This document shows positions 1-4,865 of a stretch of DNA of 7,666 nucleotides, in pieces. The stretch is from positions 1 through 7,666 of the forward strand of contig CALRFE010000031.1 of the NCBI GenBank assembly GCA_943356425.1. Reading direction: 5' to 3'. The notes below the pieces were generated by a model. The model made no database searches and was not told the origin of the DNA. It saw nothing but the letters and a program-made list of their open reading frames with translations. The position numbers and the translations under genes are program-made. Numbering within the stretch: position 1 is the stretch's first letter; every line of letters begins with the position of its first letter. This DNA is from Candidatus Nomurabacteria bacterium (GTDB lineage Bacteria; Patescibacteriota; Minisyncoccia; Phycocordibacterales; UBA9973).

Positions 1-1097
1 GAAACAACCTTGACCACTTCCGGTGTTGAGACTGTCTTTTTGGGTTTGATGTTATTTTTAAGGAGATTTTTGATCTCAGGAACTGATAATGGACGATTTT
101 TGATCTGTGCTTGGCAAATAATAGCATTTAGACTTCCCTCGAGTTCACGGATATTTCCCTGGATCATTTCAGCGATATACGCGATCACTTCATCAGGGAC
201 AAGAAGATTGTGTTCTTTAACTTTTGCTTTAAGTATCGCAATTCGTGATTCATAATCAGGTTCAATGATATCAACGGTCATACCTTGGGAGAACCGCGAC
301 TTAAGACGATCTTCGAGTCCAGGGATATAATTAGGGTGTTTATCGGAAGAAAAAATAATCTGTTTATTAAGTTCATGAAAAGTATTGAAGAGATGAAAGA
401 GTTCTTCTTGTGTCTTCTCCATCTTGCCGATGAATTGGATATCATCAATGATCATGACATCGTATTTACGATATTTTTCTTTAAAAGTATTTGCTTTATT
501 GCTCTGGACCGCATTGATATAATCGATCGAAAATTTCTCGAGCGTGATATAGTGCACTTTTTTGTCCGGATATTTTGTTTTGATCGCATTCCCTACTGCT
601 TGGATCAAGTGCGTCTTACCAAGTCCAGTGTTTCCATAAATAAAAAATGGATTATACATGCTTCCTGGCTTGTTTACGATCGCCTGTGATGCAGCATATG
701 GTAATTCATTGAATGGTCCGACGATAAACGTATCAAAAACATACCGAGGATTTAAGTTGTCCTCTTTATTTATATAAAGATCCGCGAGTGGGAGTTCTTT
801 TGTCGCAAAAATAGATGCAGATTTTATTTCTTTCCCACTATCTTTGAGATCGTGCTTGGTGATGATGTATTCGACTGCACGGACATTATCTGAAAATCCC
901 ATAAGGACTTTCAGAATAAGTTTATGGAATTTATTTTGTAACCAGTCTTTGACAAATTCGTTCGGGACGCCGATATAGATCGTACCTGCTTCTTCTCGAG
1001 CTATATGAGTGTTCCGAAACCACGTGCTGAAGTTCGGTCGAGAGACCTCGAGTTCGATGTCTTTCAAACAGTCATTCCATAATTCTAATGTATTCAT
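1..1097 (-). CDS. dnaA: Chromosomal replication initiator DnaA (partial, 3' end outside window)
   Basis: DnaA binds DnaA boxes at oriC and, as an ATP-bound filament, opens the origin and recruits the helicase. I translated the minus strand from the ATG at 1095-1097 and found 365 uninterrupted codons running off the left edge. Domain I (about residues 1-80, with NFSTWF and the NEFVKDWL-type segment) and a short linker precede the AAA+ core (about 118-350). Visible motifs are Walker A GNTGLGKT (155-162), Walker B MIIDDIQF (215-222), a sensor 1 segment FSSDKHP (249-255), box VII LEDRLKSRF (261-269, arginine finger probably R268) and sensor II GNIRELEG (314-321). The C-terminal helix-turn-helix domain IV that reads DnaA boxes lies beyond the window. 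A perfect DnaA box sits about 95 bases upstream of the start, which suggests autoregulation. No Shine-Dalgarno sequence precedes the start. Confidence 0.97.
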   Translation of the reverse strand, partial: MNTLELWNDCLKDIELEVSRPNFSTWFRNTHIAREEAGTIYIGVPNEFVKDWLQNKFHKLILKVLMGFSDNVRAVEYIITKHDLKDSGKEIKSASIFATKELPLADLYINKEDNLNPRYVFDTFIVGPFNELPYAASQAIVNKPGSMYNPFFIYGNTGLGKTHLIQAVGNAIKTKYPDKKVHYITLEKFSIDYINAVQSNKANTFKEKYRKYDVMIIDDIQFIGKMEKTQEELFHLFNTFHELNKQIIFSSDKHPNYIPGLEDRLKSRFSQGMTVDIIEPDYESRIAILKAKVKEHNLLVPDEVIAYIAEMIQGNIRELEGSLNAIICQAQIKNRPLSVPEIKNLLKNNIKPKKTVSTPEVVKVV

Positions 1098-1131
1098 AAT
1101 ATTCTGATGGTTATTTGGTTACGTGGTTTGT

Positions 1132-1160
1132 ATTATAGTATCCTTTCTCTTTTACCAGAA
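1132..1160 (-). promoter_or_regulatory. Probable dnaA promoter
   Basis: On the minus strand a perfect -10 box TATAAT lies at 1132-1137. Seventeen bases upstream is a poor -35 match, TTCTGG (1155-1160). Transcription would begin near 1125, giving dnaA a leader of about 28 bases, unlike the apparently leaderless genes nearby. The -10 match is seen directly; promoter activity is inferred. Confidence 0.55.
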
Positions 1161-1192
1161 ACAGAAGAAATGAGCGTAACCTGTTAATTGGG

Positions 1193-1201
1193 TGTGGATA
1201 A
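1193..1201 (-). promoter_or_regulatory. DnaA box, perfect consensus
   Basis: TGTGGATAA on the plus strand is the exact reverse complement of the consensus DnaA box TTATCCACA. It lies upstream of the dnaA promoter, where both origin function and DnaA autoregulation would place it. A weaker TGTGG-containing copy follows 14 bases later (1207-1215) but differs at three positions. I found no other close match in 1098-1334. Confidence 0.75.
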
Positions 1202-1224
1202 CTTATTGTGGTAAGCGAGGAGCG

Positions 1225-1258
1225 TGTGAAAATGAAAAAACATATATTCGTTTTCACA
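1225..1258. repeat. Inverted repeat in the dnaA upstream region
   Basis: TGTGAAAATGAA (1225-1236) faces TTCGTTTTCACA (1247-1258). This gives 12 pairs including one G-T wobble, around a 10-base A/T-rich centre. No T-run follows on either strand, so it does not look like a terminator. It could be an operator or an origin structure element. Confidence 0.6.
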
Positions 1259-1277
1259 ACGTCCGAGTCGAAGACGC

Positions 1278-1311
1278 AATATAGGTTCAATTAAGTCTTA
1301 GAACCTATATT
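1278..1311. repeat. Perfect 11-bp inverted repeat between yidD and dnaA
   Basis: AATATAGGTTC (1278-1288) and GAACCTATATT (1301-1311) are perfect reverse complements around a 12-base centre, which is itself nearly palindromic (TAAG / CTTA). It starts about 24 bases after the yidD stop on the minus strand. The stem is A/T-rich and no T-run follows, so a classical terminator is unlikely. A protein-binding palindrome or an origin element is more plausible. Confidence 0.65.
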
Positions 1312-1334
1312 CTACGGATATTTGTAATCACCCG

Positions 1335-1574
1335 CTACTTTACAGGGTCGTATAAATCGTGTTGCCATGGGTGACAGCGACCGATCCGTCGTATCCCCAT
1401 CTTTATCCCCTTCCACACACCGTACTTTTCGATAGCTTGTTTCGTATATTCGGAACATGTTGGATAGAAACCACAGGTATTCCGATGGGTAAGGCCGATT
1501 TTACGAGGAATACCCGTATCAAGAGAAAGGAATTTTTGATAAAAACCAATACATGCGATAAAAAATCGTTTCAT
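1335..1574 (-). CDS. yidD: YidD, putative membrane protein insertion efficiency factor
   Basis: YidD is a small membrane-associated protein that helps YidC insert proteins into the inner membrane. The 79 residues fit the family. The diagnostic features are the Cys-containing segment NTCGFYPTCSEY (residues 32-43), the following helix AIEKYGVWKGIKMGIRRI, and RCHPW (66-70). The N-terminal KRFFIACIGFYQKFLS is the usual amphipathic membrane-binding helix. The start ATG (1572-1574) directly abuts the rnpA stop with no bases between, and an AAGGG-like ribosome site lies inside the rnpA end, about six bases before the ATG. The order rpmH-rnpA-yidD is common in bacteria. Its usual partner yidC is here transcribed in the opposite direction. 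Confidence 0.95.
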   Translation of the reverse strand: MKRFFIACIGFYQKFLSLDTGIPRKIGLTHRNTCGFYPTCSEYTKQAIEKYGVWKGIKMGIRRIGRCHPWQHDLYDPVK

Positions 1575-1901
1575 TTAAGCCCTTATTTTATTGAATAAAA
1601 ACGATATTTCAGACTCAATTTCCCTAAAAGAGAGCTTTTCAGCTGTTTTTTTACCATATACTATATAAATAAAGGGTTTTGGGTGATTTTTGCTATTTTT
1701 TTGGATTATTTCATATATTCTACGGCGCGTTCTGTTTCTTCCGATAGCCTTTCCTTCTGTTGTTTTTGGTAAAACGACAGAATACCGATTTTCTTTTCCG
1801 CTCGTTTTCCAGAACCGAATAGAAAAAAGAGTTCCGCGGACCATTTTTCCCTCGGATTTCTGGAAAACTGATCTTGGAACTCTTTTTTCTTTAGATAACA
1901 T
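1575..1901 (-). CDS. rnpA: Ribonuclease P protein component
   Basis: RnpA binds the RNase P RNA and helps it remove 5' leaders from pre-tRNAs in the cytoplasm. The 108-residue length is normal. The family signature is the basic segment AIGRNRTRRRIYEI (residues 52-65), containing the RNR motif that contacts the catalytic RNA, preceded by the strand RYSVVLPKTTEGK. The N-terminus (KEKRVPRSVFQKSEGKMVRGTLFSIRF) resembles the usual RLKKxxDFxxVxxxG start, with a few extra basic residues. The ATG (1899-1901) lies 2 bases after the rpmH stop, with no Shine-Dalgarno sequence, so translation probably follows termination-reinitiation from rpmH. Confidence 0.95.
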   Translation of the reverse strand: MLSKEKRVPRSVFQKSEGKMVRGTLFSIRFWKTSGKENRYSVVLPKTTEGKAIGRNRTRRRIYEIIQKNSKNHPKPFIYIVYGKKTAEKLSFREIESEISFLFNKIRA

Positions 1902-1903
1902 GA

Positions 1904-2053
1904 TTATTTATGGACTTTGGTAACAGCGAGCTTTGCACGTCCCTTGCGGCGACGGCGGAGCAATGTGTTCTTGCCGTTTGAAGTTTTTGTTCGCACCAAA
2001 AACCCATGGGTCTTTGCGCGCTTTCGCTTTTTTGGTTGGTATGTTTGTGACAT
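1904..2053 (-). CDS. rpmH: Large ribosomal subunit protein bL34
   Basis: bL34 is a small, very basic protein of the large ribosomal subunit that packs against 23S rRNA. Translating the minus strand from the ATG at 2051-2053 gives 49 residues beginning MSQTYQPKKRKRAKTHGFLV, followed by RTKTSNGKNTLLRRRRKGRAKL (split here at V). This matches the family pattern TYQPxxRKRxxxHGFxxRmxTxxGrxvlxxRRxKGRxxL almost throughout. The ending AVTKVHK is slightly longer than usual. It is the first gene of rpmH-rnpA-yidD. Its promoter places the predicted transcription start at or next to the ATG, so the mRNA appears leaderless. Confidence 0.95.
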   Translation of the reverse strand: MSQTYQPKKRKRAKTHGFLVRTKTSNGKNTLLRRRRKGRAKLAVTKVHK

Positions 2054-2059
2054 GGGTGC

Positions 2060-2088
2060 ACTATACCTCGTTTTTTATGAAAATGCAA
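2060..2088 (-). promoter_or_regulatory. rpmH promoter, implying a leaderless mRNA
   Basis: On the minus strand, -35 TTGCAT (2083-2088) and -10 TATAGT (2060-2065) are separated by exactly 17 bases. Only six bases (2054-2059) lie between the -10 box and the rpmH ATG at 2053, so transcription should begin at or within a base of the start codon. No ribosome-binding sequence fits in that space. Confidence 0.7.
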
Positions 2089-2103
2089 TGCTCTCTGTAT
2101 GCT

Positions 2104-2131
2104 TTGAATTTCTACCCATGTACGTTACAAT
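2104..2131 (+). promoter_or_regulatory. yidC promoter, implying a leaderless mRNA
   Basis: On the plus strand, -35-like TTGAAT (2104-2109) and -10 TACAAT (2126-2131) are separated by 16 bases. Six bases (2132-2137) then lead to the yidC ATG at 2138, the same geometry as the divergent rpmH promoter. The -35 boxes of the two promoters lie 15 bases apart, back to back. Element matches are seen; activity is inferred. Confidence 0.6.
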
Positions 2132-2137
2132 GGCGAA

Positions 2138-2863
2138 ATGCATGCACTTTGGACCACTATTTTTTATAATCCGCTCTATAACGTACTTATTTTTTTCACG
2201 AGTGTCATCCCTTTTCATGACATCGGTTTTTCTGTAATTGCGCTCACGATCCTTGTAAAATTGGCGCTTTTTCCCATAACAAAAAAATCGATCATTACGC
2301 AAGTAAAACAACGCGCAATGGAGGGCGCGATCGAAGAGATCAAGAAGCAATACCCTGACAAACAAGAGCAAGCGAAGAAAACGTTTGAATTATATAAAAA
2401 AAATAAGTTCAATCCGTTCTCAAGCTGTCTTTTGGTGTTGATACAATTCCCTATCTTGATCGCACTCATCTATGTGATGCAAGGGATCGCGACGAATGCC
2501 AGTGCCCTCTATTCTTTTGTGCATATGCCAGAATATCTGAATACTAATTTTTTGAGCCTCATTGATGTCTCAAAGCCGAGCATCTTGCTTGCGGTGCTCG
2601 CAGGACTTTCGCAATTCGTACAATTTCGACTTGCGATGCCTCCTAAAAAAGCGGCGCCTGTAGAACCAGATGATTCATTCAAAGGACAATTGCAAAAAAA
2701 TATGCAGATGCAGATGCAATATTTCATGCCAATACTTATTATTTTCGTCGGTATGAAGTTTTCCGGCGCAGTTGCATTGTATTGGATTACGAGTAATATA
2801 TTCACTATCATTCAGGAATGGAGTCTCAGACGCCACAAACAAGAACTTGTGGTCATAAAATAA
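2138..2863 (+). CDS. yidC: Membrane protein insertase YidC/Oxa1 family
   Basis: YidC inserts and folds proteins in the cytoplasmic membrane, alone or with SecYEG. At 241 residues this is the short form, lacking the large periplasmic domain of Gram-negative YidC. The N-terminal segment (10-24) leads into TM1 around 27-47 (GFSVIALTILVKLALFP). A charged cytoplasmic helical hairpin follows at about 48-95 (QVKQRAMEGAIEEIKKQYPDK, split across the family motif), then TM2 at about 96-116 (LIQFPILIALIYVM). A further membrane segment spans about 147-166 (ILLAVLAGLSQFVQF), and the last two spans lie at about 196-225 with the conserved GAVALYWITSN. The conserved TM1 arginine of the hydrophilic groove is replaced by Lys41. 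The C-terminal tail is short and basic (RRHKQE). jag follows after 5 bases. Confidence 0.95.
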   Translation: MHALWTTIFYNPLYNVLIFFTSVIPFHDIGFSVIALTILVKLALFPITKKSIITQVKQRAMEGAIEEIKKQYPDKQEQAKKTFELYKKNKFNPFSSCLLVLIQFPILIALIYVMQGIATNASALYSFVHMPEYLNTNFLSLIDVSKPSILLAVLAGLSQFVQFRLAMPPKKAAPVEPDDSFKGQLQKNMQMQMQYFMPILIIFVGMKFSGAVALYWITSNIFTIIQEWSLRRHKQELVVIK

Positions 2864-2868
2864 AACAT

Positions 2869-3084
2869 ATGAACTTAGCAGATACACAATCAAAAATAGC
2901 AGATTTCTTCAAGACGAGCGGTCTTCATACAGGCGAGATCTCTTTTGTTTTCGACGAAAATACCAATACGCTCTGGTGTTCCCTGGAGACGCCTGATGCC
3001 AGGTTGTATTTGGGACGCGAAGGTGAAGGACTATCTGCCCTCAATCATATTGTCCGAAAAATTATCGAGAAGGACCTCCAATAA
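2869..3084 (+). CDS. jag: KH-domain half of split Jag
   Basis: This is the open 5' part of the interrupted jag gene, 71 residues. It would make a lone KH domain, comparable in size to the stand-alone KhpA protein, although its N-terminus (MNLADTQSKIADFFKTSGL) is that of Jag. The ATG at 2869 is 5 bases after the yidC stop. An upstream in-frame ATG at 2818 would overlap yidC by 46 bases and add residues unlike the family, so 2869 is preferred. If stable, this product could bind RNA without the R3H domain; that is inference. Confidence 0.7.
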   Translation: MNLADTQSKIADFFKTSGLHTGEISFVFDENTNTLWCSLETPDARLYLGREGEGLSALNHIVRKIIEKDLQ

Positions 3085-3342
3085 GAAAAAAGAAAAGAAG
3101 AGACGCAGATCATTGTCGATATCAATAATTTCCAGAAGAAAAAAATAGATACTATCCATGCAATCGCGCATATGATGGCGGAACGCGCACGATTTTTCAA
3201 ATCGAGTGTTGAAGTCGATCCGATGACCGCATTCGAACGTCGCGTCATCCACGAATTTCTCGCGAATGCGAAAGATATCAAGACCGAATCAACCGGTGAA
3301 GGACCGTTTCGAAGAGTGGTGATTAAATATATACAAGAGTAA
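2869..3342 (+). pseudogene. jag: Jag/KhpB RNA-binding protein, interrupted by an in-frame TAA
   Basis: Jag (KhpB, also SpoIIIJ-associated protein) binds RNA through a KH and an R3H domain and is normally encoded next to yidC. Starting at the ATG at 2869, the reading frame gives a KH-type domain of 71 residues (GREGEG loop at 49-54, then LSALNHIVRKIIEK) and stops at TAA 3082-3084. The same frame continues without another stop to TAA 3340-3342 and encodes 85 residues. These carry the typical link VDINNFQKKKIDTI, the helix AHMMAERARFF, and a well-kept R3H region with ERRVIH (R-x3-H) and KTESTGEGPFRRVVI. Both halves look conserved and lie in one frame, so a single base change separates them from a normal gene. 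Possible readings are recent pseudogenisation, a genuine split gene, stop readthrough, or a sequencing error. Confidence 0.85.
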
Positions 3343-3455
3343 AGATACAAGAGAAGAGAGCAAAGAGAAATACAAAAGACCAGCGCCGTGCGGCGCTGGT
3401 CTTTTCTCTGTACTCTTTAATCTATCTATACTCTCTTCTCTTGTATCTTTACTCT
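3336..3455. repeat. Perfect 25-bp inverted repeat enclosing the terminator
   Basis: The purine-rich arm 3336-3360 (beginning AGAGTAAAGATACAAGAGAA) is the exact reverse complement of 3431-3455. The left arm contains the jag stop codon (3340-3342) and the right arm reaches into the stop codon of the minus-strand gene (3454-3456). Between the arms and the terminator stem lie further related, imperfectly matching purine/pyrimidine stretches. Within the left side the motif ATACAAGAG or ATACAAAAG recurs three times. Confidence 0.9.
3374..3405. terminator. Bidirectional intrinsic terminator between jag and the surface operon
   Basis: AAAAGACCAGCGCC (3374-3387) pairs perfectly with GGCGCTGGTCTTTT (3392-3405) around the loop GTGC. 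The GC-rich stem is flanked by A4 and T4, so it works in either direction: it ends yidC-jag on the plus strand and the three-gene operon on the minus strand. It sits at the centre of a larger inverted repeat. Confidence 0.92.
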
Positions 3456-4863
3456 ACTTTAGATCGTACTTCCACAACATCCCATCCTTCTTGTTCACGA
3501 AGAATAAATATTTTCCAGAAGAATCGATCTGTAGATTTATTCCATCAATTTCTGGGGCGCCTTCCTTTGTTGGGGTGAAGAGCTCGTAGTTGATGTAATT
3601 CCCTTTCGGATCGATGCGCCAGAACGTATCGCTGAATGTCATGATCCCTTGATACCAATCATCGGGATAGATACCTGAGCCAAGTCCGATCGGAACTGCG
3701 CAATAAACCGCACTACTATCCATTGTCCAAGTGCATTTATCTGCAAGCGTGCCGATCTCAAGATCAGTAGTCGTGCCATTCCCAATATTTAACAGATACA
3801 ATTTTGTACCGTTCTGCACTGAGCGCGAATAGAGCAGATATTTTCCATCAGGACTCATTTTTGCCATAAGGCCTGAAATATTTCCAAGTGTCTTCACCAT
3901 ACCGCCCGTCTGTGTGTTTACCGTATATGCAAAACCTGGCATGTATGCTGATGCTTTGGTGACAAAGAGCGCATATTGGTCATTCGTCCACATCGGAAGC
4001 CAGGAATGGAATGATGTATAGAATATATCGGTCCGATTACTACCCGTCTGATCAGCGAGCACGGTCGCTATCTTGTTTCCGAACGGCGCGAGATATAGGA
4101 AATTTTTGCCTGATGGCGACACACTGACATCACTGATGTTTTGTGCAAGCAATCCCCCTTGAAGATTTTCTTGTGGAGCCTCTTGGTCACGAATATTCCC
4201 CATCAGGTGTCCGACATATGTTTGGATGGTGTCTCCATCATCTCCGAGATAGCGCATGATGACGTTGTTGCCATTATCAGTGAAATAAGCCTCAATGATA
4301 CGCGGAATTGTCATGTTCGATAATCGTTTTTCGATCATCGTATCGGCGATCGTCTCAAAAATATTTCCATTACCCGTTTCGGCGTAGCGTACAGCCGGAA
4401 CCGTTTCAGTTGTCGGCGCTGGCGGTGTCTTTACTTTTGTCGTAGTTTTTTTAGTTGTGGTCGTTGCTTTTGATGTCGTACCTGTTGTCCCTCCGGTAGT
4501 CACTCCTGTTGTCGTACTACCAGCGGTGCCTTCTGCCGCAGGGACGGGTGGCGTTGTTTTTGGTGCTATCGGTCGTGTTATGTAAGTGACCGCAAATCCT
4601 CCAACTGCATTTTTTGATACTTGAAAAAGACGCTTGTTGGGATTTGTTTCCGGCGTGCCGGTACCTCCCCCATCAGGAGTTGTTCCTGTTGTATCCGGTG
4701 TGCCAGTTCCGTTTGTTGTCTCGGGAATATTTCCACCGATCGGGAACGTTCCCCCATTCCATGGGAGTGTGCCGTTGTGTTTTTTTGAATAGACAAAGAG
4801 CCCGACAATAATTACGACAACAATGAGCACTATTGCGATGATGATTTTTTTCTTGCGTGACAT
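3454..4863 (-). CDS. Membrane-anchored protein with Thr-rich linker and TolB/PD40-like beta-propeller
   Basis: I do not recognise a named gene. The 469-residue product starts with a basic stretch and one hydrophobic helix (MSRKKK, then about residues 7-25), an uncleaved anchor with the rest outside. Residues about 30-155 are low-complexity Gly/Thr/Pro/Lys-rich, including a TTTTKKTTTKVK run, and would form an extended spacer. From about 185 to the end come beta-propeller-like blades with recurring phrases such as VSVSPSGKNFLYLAP (246-260), KMSPDGKYLLYSRS (335-348), TWTMDSSAVYCAV (378-390) and QIDSSGKYLFFVN (445-457), resembling TolB/PD40 repeats. The start at 4863 is 2 bases after the previous stop. 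A longer reading frame to 5013 lies inside the upstream gene and is rejected. The gene is last in the operon and ends at the two-way terminator. Its role is probably a scaffold or sensor at the cell surface. Confidence 0.85.
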   Translation of the reverse strand: MSRKKKIIIAIVLIVVVIIVGLFVYSKKHNGTLPWNGGTFPIGGNIPETTNGTGTPDTTGTTPDGGGTGTPETNPNKRLFQVSKNAVGGFAVTYITRPIAPKTTPPVPAAEGTAGSTTTGVTTGGTTGTTSKATTTTKKTTTKVKTPPAPTTETVPAVRYAETGNGNIFETIADTMIEKRLSNMTIPRIIEAYFTDNGNNVIMRYLGDDGDTIQTYVGHLMGNIRDQEAPQENLQGGLLAQNISDVSVSPSGKNFLYLAPFGNKIATVLADQTGSNRTDIFYTSFHSWLPMWTNDQYALFVTKASAYMPGFAYTVNTQTGGMVKTLGNISGLMAKMSPDGKYLLYSRSVQNGTKLYLLNIGNGTTTDLEIGTLADKCTWTMDSSAVYCAVPIGLGSGIYPDDWYQGIMTFSDTFWRIDPKGNYINYELFTPTKEGAPEIDGINLQIDSSGKYLFFVNKKDGMLWKYDLK

Positions 4864-4865
4864 GA

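Larger units (their letters stand above)
1098..1334. other. Gene-free region upstream of dnaA, candidate oriC
   Basis: These 237 bases separate the yidD stop from the dnaA start and contain no plausible coding sequence. They hold the dnaA promoter, one perfect DnaA box, and two inverted repeats (1225-1258 and 1278-1311). In bacteria the origin commonly lies beside dnaA, so this is the best origin candidate in the window. Against it, only one convincing DnaA box is visible, so the functional origin could instead lie on the other side of dnaA, outside the window. Confidence 0.5.

Noticed and set aside
285..689. Plus-strand open frame of 134 codons
   Set aside because: It is antisense to the AAA+ core of dnaA, whose motifs are unmistakable.
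1207..1215. Second DnaA box TGTGGTAAG
   Set aside because: It differs from consensus at three of nine positions, so it is mentioned only as a degenerate copy.
1278..1311. Terminator for the rpmH-rnpA-yidD operon
   Set aside because: The stem is A/T-rich and no T-run follows on the minus strand, unlike the two strong terminators in the window; kept only as an inverted repeat.
2818..2868. Upstream ATG for jag overlapping yidC
   Set aside because: The added residues are yidC sequence read in another frame and do not resemble Jag; the ATG at 2869 fits the family N-terminus.
3082..3084. Genetic-code reassignment as the cause of the jag stop
   Set aside because: The codon is TAA, and TAA is the apparent true stop of most genes here. 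No in-frame TGA was found in the genes, so UGA recoding is also unsupported.
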